From contig NZ_JAEPQA010000002.1 in NCBI RefSeq assembly GCF_017640745.1, positions 124,001 to 188,000 of the forward strand: a DNA stretch of 64,000 bases, in the 5' to 3' direction. Position 1 is the stretch's first letter; every line of letters starts with the position of its first letter. Positions 32,047-40,264 of this stretch are shown in pieces. The position numbers and the translations under genes were made by a program. Under the pieces are notes generated by a model. It was not told the DNA's origin and searched no databases. It saw only the letters and a program-made list of their open reading frames with translations. The stretch comes from Nisaea sp. Its GTDB lineage: Bacteria > Pseudomonadota > Alphaproteobacteria > Thalassobaculales > Thalassobaculaceae.

Positions 32047-33624
32047 ATGAGCCTTCCCGCTTCCGTCACCGCCACCGAGCGGGTCTATGAGACATGGCGT
32101 GCCGAAAAGCCTGCGGCAACCGGAAAGCGCGGCGCGGTCGCCTCGCAGAACGTCGAGGCGGCGGCGGTCGGGCAGGCGATGCTGGAGGCGGGCGGCAATG
32201 CGATGGACGCGGCGATCGCGACCGCCTTCGCGCTTACCGTCGCGGAACCCTGGATGAGCGGCCTCGGTGGCGGCGGTTTCATCACGCTCTATTCGGCGAA
32301 GGAAAAGGCGGTCCGCGTCGTCGATTTCGCCATGAAGTCCCCGAAGGGGCTCGATCCGGCGACCTATGCGCTCGCCAAGGGCACAGGCGCCGATCTGTTC
32401 GGCTGGCCTGCAGTGGTGGAGGACCGGAACGTCAACGGGCCGCACTCCATTGCTGTCCCGGGGACGGTGGCGGGCTATGCCCTCGCGCTGGAGAAATACG
32501 GCAGCAAGAGCCTCGCGGAGATCGTCGCGCCGTCGGCGGCGCTGGCCCGGCGCGGGCACCGGGTGACCTGGTGGACGACGCTGATGTGCGGGGCGGACAT
32601 GCCGGCGCTCCGGAAATATCCGAGCAGCGCCGAGATCTGGCTGCCGAACGGCTGCCCGCCGGCGATGGACGCGAACCCGACACCGAAATTCATTCCGATG
32701 GGCAAGCTCGCCGACACGCTCGAGGAACTGGCGCAGGACGGTGCTGAAAGCTTCTATCGCGGAAAAATCGCGGAACGGATCGCGAAGGATGCGGCACGTT
32801 TCGGCTCGACCCTCTCGATGGCCGATCTCGAGGCCTACGAGGCGGAGATCCAGGAGCCGATCTCGATGACGCGGGGCGGCGCGACCTATCACGTTCCTGC
32901 CGGGCTCACCGCCGGACCGAGCTTTGCCGACGCATTGAAGGATCTGCCCGACTTTTCCGGCGCGACGCCGGACGCGGCGACCTATGCGGCTTATGCCAAG
33001 ACGCTGAAGGCAGCCTACGAATATCGGATGGAGAATCTTGGTCATGCGGGCGACCACGGCGACCGGAGCTGCACCAGCCATATCGCGGCGGCCGATGCCG
33101 AGGGCAATATCGTGATGATCACGACGACCCTGCTTTCCCGTTTTGGCAGTCGCCTGCTGTTCCCGGAGACCGGGGTCATGATGAATAACGGCATCAACTG
33201 GTTCGACCCGCGCCCGGGACGACCGAATTCGCTGACACCGGACACAAAGCCGCTCTGCAACATGGTGCCGGCGGTGGTGACAAAGGACGGAAAGCCCTGG
33301 TTCGGCTTCGGCGCCTCCGGCGGGCGCAAGATCATGCCGGCGGTGTTCCAGCTCTGCTCCTTCGTGAACGATTTCGGCATGGACCTCGCCACCGCGCTGG
33401 ACACGCCGCGTGTCGATCTCGGCGCGATCGACACGATCTATGCCGATGCCCGTCTCGACCAAGCGACGATGGCGGCGCTGAAGCAGGTCGCGCCGACCGA
33501 GAGCTGGCCGCCGACCACCTATCCGATTATGTATGCCTGCCCGCTCGGCGCGACGGTCGGACCGGACGGGCCCTCGGCGGCGGCCCATCCGATGACGCCG
33601 CTCGCGGGCGCGCTTGCGGTCTAG
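32047..33624 (+). CDS. Gamma-glutamyltransferase family protein
   Basis: AMLEAGGNAMDAAIATAFALTVAEPWMSGLGGGGFI; conserved TSH nucleophile region; no obvious signal peptide. Confidence 0.9.
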   Translation: MSLPASVTATERVYETWRAEKPAATGKRGAVASQNVEAAAVGQAMLEAGGNAMDAAIATAFALTVAEPWMSGLGGGGFITLYSAKEKAVRVVDFAMKSPKGLDPATYALAKGTGADLFGWPAVVEDRNVNGPHSIAVPGTVAGYALALEKYGSKSLAEIVAPSAALARRGHRVTWWTTLMCGADMPALRKYPSSAEIWLPNGCPPAMDANPTPKFIPMGKLADTLEELAQDGAESFYRGKIAERIAKDAARFGSTLSMADLEAYEAEIQEPISMTRGGATYHVPAGLTAGPSFADALKDLPDFSGATPDAATYAAYAKTLKAAYEYRMENLGHAGDHGDRSCTSHIAAADAEGNIVMITTTLLSRFGSRLLFPETGVMMNNGINWFDPRPGRPNSLTPDTKPLCNMVPAVVTKDGKPWFGFGASGGRKIMPAVFQLCSFVNDFGMDLATALDTPRVDLGAIDTIYADARLDQATMAALKQVAPTESWPPTTYPIMYACPLGATVGPDGPSAAAHPMTPLAGALAV

Positions 33625-33652
33625 CGCCCCAGCCGCCACATTCCCCCATTCG

Positions 33653-33669
33653 AGGTGCATTCCGCACCT
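33653..33669 (+). terminator. Small hairpin in ggt-cyclase intergenic spacer
   Basis: AGGTGC-attcc-GCACCT followed by TT; weak. Confidence 0.25.
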
Positions 33670-33686
33670 TTGCCGGAGACCGGGGA

Positions 33687-35003
33687 ATGGCTGATCGCAA
33701 AGCGCTCGCGCGCCTCAGGATCGCGGAGCGGCAGGGGCTCAAGCTGGCCATCCTCTGCCGGACAGCCGCCGTTGCGGTCGGAATGGTCTGGCTGATCGTC
33801 GGCTGGAACCTGGCCGGGGCGAGCCCGAGCCCGCTTTCGTTGACCGCGCTCGGTCTGTTCGCCGCCATCGGAATCGCGAGCTATGCCGTGATCGGCACCC
33901 GGTTCGAGCACTGGTGGCTGAAATACGTCCTTTATGCCGTCGATATCCTCGGAATCTGTGCGTTTTTCGTCATCATCCCGGTAAGCTATTCGGCTCCGGA
34001 ACTGCCGCAGATCCTCGCCTTCCGCTCTTTCGGGATCTATTTCCTCTTCCCGATGATCGCGATGGCCACGCTGACCCTTTCCTGGCGCCTGGTCGCCTGG
34101 TCGGGACTGGTCGCTTTCGTCGGCTGGTGGGGGATATTCGCCATCGCCATCTCCGGCATGGAGCGGCGGCTGTCCTGGGGCGACCTGCCGGCGGACGAAA
34201 CAGCGGAGCAGTTTCTCTCGGTGTTCCTTTCGCCGGATTTCGTCGGCTACGGAAACCGGATCCAGGAGACCGGCCTGCTGCTGATCGCCTCGCTGATCCT
34301 CGCCTTCGCCGTCTTCCGCGCCCGCCGGGTCTTCCTCGCACAGGTGACCGCCGAGATCGCCCGGGAGCAGATGGTGCGGACCTTCGGCCGCTTCGTTCCC
34401 GAGACCATCGCCGAGCGGCTCGCGGCCGATCGCGGCGTTCTCAAGCCGCAGGTCCGTCACGGCGTCGCGCTGGTGCTCGATATCCAGGATTTCACCGATT
34501 ATGCGGACGGACGCGATCCGGCGGATGTGATCAAGACCCTCGGAACCTTCCTCGCCGACGCTGCGGACGCGATCTCCGCGCGCGAAGGCGTCGTCATCAG
34601 CTTCACCGGCGACGGATTGCTGGCCGCCTTCAACACACCGCTCGAGATCAAGGATCCGGAACGGGCGGCGCTCGACGCGTCGTCGGATCTGCTGGCGGCG
34701 GCCGAGAAGAACGGTTTCCGCGTCCGGATCGGGCTTGCCGCAGGCCCGATCGCGACCGGCCGCGTCGGGTCGGACCGGCGTCAGGCCTTCACGATCTACG
34801 GCGACACGGTGAACCGCGCGGCCCGCTTCGAGGTTCTGGCGAAGGAAGTCGGCGCGGCGGTGCTCGCCGATGCTGGCGTGGCGGAGAAATCGAAACCGGA
34901 GGACCGGCTGAAGCCGCTCGGCGAGTACCGGGTCAGGGGCTTCGAGGCACCGCTTCCGGTCTGGTCGAAGGAGCTTGTGGCCCTGCCGGGGCAGCCGGAC
35001 TAG
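33687..35003 (+). CDS. Membrane-anchored class III adenylate/guanylate cyclase
   Basis: About six hydrophobic segments, then VLDIQDFTDYA, FTGDGLLAAF and GDTVNRAARFE. Confidence 0.9.
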   Translation: MADRKALARLRIAERQGLKLAILCRTAAVAVGMVWLIVGWNLAGASPSPLSLTALGLFAAIGIASYAVIGTRFEHWWLKYVLYAVDILGICAFFVIIPVSYSAPELPQILAFRSFGIYFLFPMIAMATLTLSWRLVAWSGLVAFVGWWGIFAIAISGMERRLSWGDLPADETAEQFLSVFLSPDFVGYGNRIQETGLLLIASLILAFAVFRARRVFLAQVTAEIAREQMVRTFGRFVPETIAERLAADRGVLKPQVRHGVALVLDIQDFTDYADGRDPADVIKTLGTFLADAADAISAREGVVISFTGDGLLAAFNTPLEIKDPERAALDASSDLLAAAEKNGFRVRIGLAAGPIATGRVGSDRRQAFTIYGDTVNRAARFEVLAKEVGAAVLADAGVAEKSKPEDRLKPLGEYRVRGFEAPLPVWSKELVALPGQPD

Positions 35004-35010
35004 GCGCCGC

Positions 35011-36435
35011 TCAAGCTTTCGCTTGAACCTGCGCTTCCTCCGCCGCCGCGAAGGGCGCGCCGAACGATTCTGTCGTGTAACGGAAGACCCGAATCCCGTC
35101 CGACCAGTAATCCATCGGCAGGCCGGCCTTGCGCTTCAGGTTGCGGATGAAATCCTCCGATTTCGGCAGCCCTTCCCAGACGCTCGGCAGGAAGAGGCCG
35201 CGCCGGTTGCCCTCCTGCAGGATCAGCCCGTCGACATCCGGACGCGCTTTCGCGATCAGGTCCTTCTCGCCGTTGAAGGCGAGGGGGCGCGGGGTGGAGA
35301 GGATGGAGACGTGGATATCCGCACTCTGCAGCTCTTCCATCGTCAGCGGCGGGAAACGGGGGTCGCCGAAGCCGGCCTTGTAGGCATTGGTGATGACGTC
35401 GAGCAGCAGCGGCTGGTGCGCGATCACGCTGCCGATGCAGCCGCGGAGCTTGCCCACGATATTCACCGTGACGAAGCTCGCCCGCATGGCCGTCAGGCTC
35501 GGGGAAAGGTTCTTTCCGAGCTGTGCTTCCGGCGGGCGGCCGTTCTCGGCGCCGAAGCGGAGCGAGAAGCGCGCCGCCTCGATCAGTTGTTCGCGGTCGG
35601 CGGAGGGCAGGCGGGCGCTGCCGGCGAATTCCATCGCTGCCGCGCCGTAGCCGACCACGCGGTCCTTACCACCGCGGGTGTCACCGGAATTGCGCGTGTC
35701 GAGCCCGGTGATCCGGAGATCGTGCCGCCGGGCGAGGGCGAGCGCGCCGGCGATGGCGCGGTGGCCGCAGGCGCCCTTGCCGTCGATCTCCTCCAGTTTC
35801 AGCAGCTCGATACGCCGCATGGTCTCGCGGTCGAGCTTGCGGGCGGTGTCGTAGTCGAGGAAATGCGAGAGATCGGAGGAGACCGAGATCAGTGTTTCCG
35901 GTCCGCCCCAGACCGCGTCGAGGGCGCGGGCGACCTGTTCCGGCGAGGCCTCGCCGACGAGGATCGGCACGATCTCGATATCGCCCAGGACCTGCTGCAG
36001 AAAGGGGACGTGGACCTCGAGGCTGTGTTCGCCCTCGAATACCCGGTCCGAAACGTGGAAATCGGGGTGAGTGAGCAGCTCCCGGAGAGCGTCCCAAGCG
36101 ACCGGCACGGTGCCGAGCGGCGTCGCCCAGGCATCGGCGCTGGTGGTCGCGAGGCCGCGGAAGCCGACCCGGTGCGCCGGGCCGATGATCACCACACGGC
36201 GGATCGTGCCGCGGCGCCTGGAGAGCGGCTTGAACGCTGTGCCGGCGATCGGGCCGGAGAAGACATAGCCCGCATGCGGCGCGATCACGACCTTCGCCTC
36301 CGGGACCGGCGTGTCGGCGGCGCTCGTCAGGCAGCTCGCAACGATGTTCTCCAGCGCGTCCGGTGCGTCCGGATAGAAGGCGCCGGCAACATGCGGGGCC
36401 CGCACGCTCGGTGCGGTTTCAATGATCTGTTCCAT
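35011..36435 (-). CDS. AmmeMemoRadiSam system protein: Memo (protein B) fused to AMMECR1 (protein A)
   Basis: N-terminal Memo region VRAPHVAGAFYPDAP...APHAGYVFSGPIAG...GPAHRVGF; C-terminal AMMECR1 region ASFVTVNIVGKLRGCIGSVIAHQPL...DIHVSILSTPRPL. Confidence 0.9.
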   Translation of the reverse strand: MEQIIETAPSVRAPHVAGAFYPDAPDALENIVASCLTSAADTPVPEAKVVIAPHAGYVFSGPIAGTAFKPLSRRRGTIRRVVIIGPAHRVGFRGLATTSADAWATPLGTVPVAWDALRELLTHPDFHVSDRVFEGEHSLEVHVPFLQQVLGDIEIVPILVGEASPEQVARALDAVWGGPETLISVSSDLSHFLDYDTARKLDRETMRRIELLKLEEIDGKGACGHRAIAGALALARRHDLRITGLDTRNSGDTRGGKDRVVGYGAAAMEFAGSARLPSADREQLIEAARFSLRFGAENGRPPEAQLGKNLSPSLTAMRASFVTVNIVGKLRGCIGSVIAHQPLLLDVITNAYKAGFGDPRFPPLTMEELQSADIHVSILSTPRPLAFNGEKDLIAKARPDVDGLILQEGNRRGLFLPSVWEGLPKSEDFIRNLKRKAGLPMDYWSDGIRVFRYTTESFGAPFAAAEEAQVQAKA

Positions 36436-36473
36436 TTCTTGAATATAGGCACGGACCGCGGCGAGCGGGAGGG

Positions 36474-37412
36474 TCAAAGCGCAAGGATGTATTGTGCCAG
36501 CAGCAGGGTCGCCGGCATCGAGACGAAGGCGATCGCCGTCTGGATCGTGACGATCCCCGCCATCGCCGGGGCGTCGCCACCCATCGCGCGGGCGAGCGTA
36601 TAGGCGGAGGCCGCCGTCGGCGAGGCGCCGAACAGCATGGCGGCGAGGAAAAGGTCGGGATCCAGGCCGATGGCGAGCCCGGCCAGCACGATCCCGGCCG
36701 GGAAGACCACCATCTTGCCGAAGACGGCGACGAAGGTGCTCCGCAGATCCGCCGCCATCGCCCGGATGCGGATATTGGCACCGACGCAGAGCAGCACGAT
36801 GGGCAGGGCCGCCGCGCCGAGGATCGTCGTCATCTTGGTGACGACGGGAATGGTCTCGAGCCCGAGCCCGTTGCAGACGAAGCCGAGCCCGACCGCGATC
36901 AGCAGCGGGTTGCGCGCGAGATCCTTCAGGACCGCGGCGAAAAGATTGCCGCCGTCCCGTTTCGCCAGCGTGACGGCCATGATGCTGACCACGGCGATAT
37001 TGGTGACCGGGATCAGCAGCGCCGTCACCAGCGCCGCCTTGCCCAGCACCTCGCCGCCGAACACCTGCTCGCCGACGGCGAGCGCGATGAAGGTGTTGTG
37101 CCGGGCGCAGCCTTGCAGGATCGAGGTCCAGAGCGGTTTCTCGGTGCGGAAGAGCGGCTGCACCAGCAGAGAGAACAGGATCGCCGCGCCGAAACCCGCA
37201 TAGATCGCGATCGCCAGCTCGCCGAGTTCGCCGCCGGAGAAATCCAGCCCGGCGATCTTGTTGAACAGCAGGCAGGGAAAGAGGACCCAGTAGACCAGCT
37301 TGTCGTTCAGGTTCCAGAACTCGAAGCTCGGAATGCCGCCGCGCCGCAGCAGGTGGCCGAGCACGATCAGCAGGAAGATCGGCGCGATGGGCAGGATCAG
37401 GGTGGCGAACAA
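36474..37412 (-). CDS. AEC (auxin efflux carrier) family transporter
   Basis: Ten-TM-like hydrophobic pattern, LLRRGGIPSFEFWNLNDKLVYWVLFPCLLF...GASPTAASAYTLARAMGGD. Confidence 0.88.
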   Translation of the reverse strand: MFATLILPIAPIFLLIVLGHLLRRGGIPSFEFWNLNDKLVYWVLFPCLLFNKIAGLDFSGGELGELAIAIYAGFGAAILFSLLVQPLFRTEKPLWTSILQGCARHNTFIALAVGEQVFGGEVLGKAALVTALLIPVTNIAVVSIMAVTLAKRDGGNLFAAVLKDLARNPLLIAVGLGFVCNGLGLETIPVVTKMTTILGAAALPIVLLCVGANIRIRAMAADLRSTFVAVFGKMVVFPAGIVLAGLAIGLDPDLFLAAMLFGASPTAASAYTLARAMGGDAPAMAGIVTIQTAIAFVSMPATLLLAQYILAL

Positions 37413-37496
37413 GCGGGCCTCGAGTGGTCGCGGGACGGGCGGGATCGGAGTATAAAGACAGAAGAAGCGGGCGCGAACCCGCGAGGGAGAGATCTG

Positions 37497-38642
37497 GTGA
37501 GTGAGACTGTCACCGACGCGGCGCCGAGCCTCGCCGAGAGCGCGCCGCCGGAGCTAAAGGGTAAGGGCCCGGTTGTCGAGACCGATTTCTGGAGCATGCT
37601 CCCCGACGGGCGGGTGCAGTGCGAGCTCTGCCCGCGCTACTGCAAGCTGAAAGAGGGAGCGCGCGGGCTTTGCTTCGTGCGGGCGCGGCAGAACGACCGC
37701 ATCGTGCTGACCACCTACGGCCGCTCTTCCGGCTTCTGCGTCGATCCGATCGAGAAGAAGCCGCTGAACCATTTCCTCCCCGGTACGCCGGTGCTCTCTT
37801 TCGGCACGGCGGGATGCAATCTCGCCTGCAATTTCTGCCAGAACCACGATATCTCGAAGAGCCGGGAGATGGACCGGATGCAGGCCGAGGCGCAGCCGGA
37901 GACCATCGCGCGGGCCGCTGCCAAGCTCGGCTGCCGTTCCGTGGCCTTCACCTACAACGACCCGATCATCTTCCATGAATATGCCGACGACGTCGCCATC
38001 GCCTGCCGCGAGGCCGGGGTGAAGAACGTGGCGGTGACGGCGGGCTACCTGACGGACAAGGCGCGCCCGGCCTTCTTCCGCCACATGGACGCCGCCAATG
38101 TCGACCTGAAGGCCTTTACGGAAGACTTCTACAAACAGGTCACCAAGAGCGAACTCGGCCCGGTGCTCGACACGCTGGTCTATCTTCGCGAGGAGACCGA
38201 CGTCTGGTTCGAGATCACCAACCTGATCATCCCCGGCGAGAACGACAGCGAGCGGGAGCTGGACGAGATGACGGGCTGGGTGGTCGAGAAGCTCGGCCCC
38301 GACGTGCCGATGCATTTCTCCGCCTTCCATCCCGACTACCGGATGATGGACAAGGAGCGCACCCCCTTCGACACGCTCGCCCGCGCGCGGCGCATCGCGC
38401 TCCGCAACGGGGTGCGCTACGCCTATACCGGCAACGTCCACGATCTCGGCCGCCAGAGCACCTATTGCAGCGGCTGCGGCGAACGGGTGATCGGCCGCGA
38501 CTGGTACGTGCTCTCGGACTGGAAGCTCGACGCGAAGGGCTGCTGCACGAGTTGCGGCACGAAGATGGCGGGCGTGTTCGAGGAGAAGCCTGGGACCTGG
38601 GGGCAGAAGCGGCTACCGGTGGATATCGGGGCGTTCGCCTAG
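37497..38642 (+). CDS. AmmeMemoRadiSam system radical SAM enzyme
   Basis: VQCELCPRYCKLKEGARGLCFVR, FGTAGCNLACNFCQNHDISKSR (CxxxCxxC); GTG start with SD GGGAGAG. Confidence 0.92.
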   Translation: MSETVTDAAPSLAESAPPELKGKGPVVETDFWSMLPDGRVQCELCPRYCKLKEGARGLCFVRARQNDRIVLTTYGRSSGFCVDPIEKKPLNHFLPGTPVLSFGTAGCNLACNFCQNHDISKSREMDRMQAEAQPETIARAAAKLGCRSVAFTYNDPIIFHEYADDVAIACREAGVKNVAVTAGYLTDKARPAFFRHMDAANVDLKAFTEDFYKQVTKSELGPVLDTLVYLREETDVWFEITNLIIPGENDSERELDEMTGWVVEKLGPDVPMHFSAFHPDYRMMDKERTPFDTLARARRIALRNGVRYAYTGNVHDLGRQSTYCSGCGERVIGRDWYVLSDWKLDAKGCCTSCGTKMAGVFEEKPGTWGQKRLPVDIGAFA

Positions 38643-39538
38643 CCGATCAGCCCGCGCGCGGTTTCCGTCAGTTTTGCGAGGCTCGTTTCCAGCGTCTCGC
38701 CCGCCGTGTCGACGCTCGCTTCCGCGCGGTTATAGAGCGGGGCGCGGGCTTCCAGGATGGCGCGGAGATCGGTCATCGCTTCGCGGTTCTGTTCCATCGG
38801 CCGCATGTCGCCCTGCTCGACGACCCGCTGCATGTGCTCTTCCGGGCTGGCCTGCAGCCAGATCGTATGCGCCCGGCGCAGCAGCATGGTGTAGGTCTCG
38901 GGATTGGCGACGATGCCGCCGCCGGTGGAAATCACCGCCTCGTCGTAATCCGACAGGATCTGGTTCAGGCAGCGGTTCTCGTAGCGCCGGAAGGCGGGCT
39001 GGCCGGAGAGCGAGAGCAGTTCGCCGATGCTGGCGCCGTAATCCTTCTCGATGACCCGGTTGAGCTCGATGAAGGGGAAGCCGAGCTTCTCCGCGAGCGC
39101 GCGGCCGAGCGTGGTCTTGCCGGCCCCGCGCAGGCCGATCAGGGCGATGCGGCGGCCGCGGGTGCTGCTGCCGGCGAAACGGCGGTCCAGCAGCCGGGCG
39201 GCTTCGGACAGCTCGTCCGCATCCAGCGGCGCGAGCAGGGAGAGGATTTCCGTCATCGCCGGATCGGTCCCGCCATGCGGGTCTGCGAGTTCCATCACCG
39301 CCATGTCCATGGCGTCGGCGATCTGATGCAGCACGGCGACAGAGGGATTTCCGCGACCGCTCTCGAGCTGGGCGAGATAGCGCTCCGAGACGCCGCTGTC
39401 GCGCGCGAGGATCTTCCGCGACATGCCGCGCTTGGCCCGGGCCGCGCGTACACGGTCGCCGAGGCGGACGAGATAATCCTCGATCCCGAGCGCGCTGCGG
39501 CGCGGCGGCACTGTCTCGCTATGCTGTCTCTGCCTCAT
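38639..39538 (-). CDS. boxR: BzdR/BoxR-type regulator: XRE HTH domain fused to shikimate-kinase-like domain
   Basis: HTH VRAARAKRGMSRKILARDSGVSERYLAQLESGRGNPSVAVL plus P-loop IALIGLRGAGKTTLGRALAEKLGFPFIELNR. Confidence 0.85.
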   Translation of the reverse strand: MRQRQHSETVPPRRSALGIEDYLVRLGDRVRAARAKRGMSRKILARDSGVSERYLAQLESGRGNPSVAVLHQIADAMDMAVMELADPHGGTDPAMTEILSLLAPLDADELSEAARLLDRRFAGSSTRGRRIALIGLRGAGKTTLGRALAEKLGFPFIELNRVIEKDYGASIGELLSLSGQPAFRRYENRCLNQILSDYDEAVISTGGGIVANPETYTMLLRRAHTIWLQASPEEHMQRVVEQGDMRPMEQNREAMTDLRAILEARAPLYNRAEASVDTAGETLETSLAKLTETARGLIG

Positions 39539-39570
39539 GGGCTCCGGGTCGACCTTTGCTCGTCTGTCGG

Positions 39571-39645
39571 GTGCGTGTCATAAACCGATAGTACCTGAAT
39601 TATCATTCTTTGCTCCATGCCGTAACATGAATTATAGTGCGTGTC
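39571..39645. promoter_or_regulatory. Candidate operator region: direct repeats GTGCGTGTC (39571-39579, 39637-39645) and TGAATTAT (39596-39603, 39628-39635)
   Basis: Exact repeats read directly in the divergent spacer between the boxR-like gene and flavodoxin. Confidence 0.5.
39610..39638 (+). promoter_or_regulatory. Candidate sigma70 promoter TTGCTC-N17-TATAGT for the flavodoxin gene
   Basis: Good hexamer match and 17-bp spacing; -10 overlaps both repeat types. Confidence 0.5.
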
Positions 39646-39699
39646 TGATTTAGGTCACTTTATCGAACCGCGGACCGGGCTAGAAGGAGTGGTGGAAGC

Positions 39700-40164
39700 A
39701 TGACGGTGAAAATTCTCGTTGCCACGCAAGGCGGTACGGCGGATCTCTGCGCGCAGGAAATCGTCGATACCCTGGCGGATCGCGGTATCGATGCCGAAGC
39801 GACGCTGATGGGCGATTTCGGTCCGGAAGTGTTCGACGAGGGCGGGCAGTTCATCATCTGCACCTCGACCTACGGCTATGGAGAGATCCCGGACAACGGC
39901 ACGGAATTCTACGAGGCGCTGGTCGCGAACAAGCCCGATCTGTCGCGCGTCAGCTTCGCGGTCTTCGGTCTCGGCGACATGACCTACGAGGACACCTTCA
40001 ATTTCGCCGGCCAGAAATTCGACACCATTCTCGCAGAGTGCGGCGCGGAGCGCGTGATCGAACGGCATATCCACGACGCCAACTCCGGCAATCTTGCCGA
40101 GGACGAGGCGATCGAGTGGATCGAGGGCTGGATCTCCGTCATGGAGGCCAAGGCGGCCGCCTGA
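39700..40164 (+). CDS. Flavodoxin domain protein (MioC-like)
   Basis: KILVATQGGTADLCAQEI FMN-binding P-loop; CTSTYGYGEIPDNG; FAVFGLGDMTYEDTFNFAGQKFD. Confidence 0.88.
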   Translation: MTVKILVATQGGTADLCAQEIVDTLADRGIDAEATLMGDFGPEVFDEGGQFIICTSTYGYGEIPDNGTEFYEALVANKPDLSRVSFAVFGLGDMTYEDTFNFAGQKFDTILAECGAERVIERHIHDANSGNLAEDEAIEWIEGWISVMEAKAAA

Positions 40165-40264
40165 TCTCCTCGGGCGGAACAATTTAAAAGCTGAAGAAAC
40201 GGAGCGCCGGGAAACGGCGCCCAGCAAGTCATGGCCTCGCGGGAGGCCGAACTGGGAGGGACAT

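Noticed and set aside
32047-33624. Altered catalytic motif in the gamma-glutamyltransferase (CTSH instead of NTTH)
   Set aside because: Aligning on the conserved His keeps the nucleophilic Thr; the change is a normal family variation.
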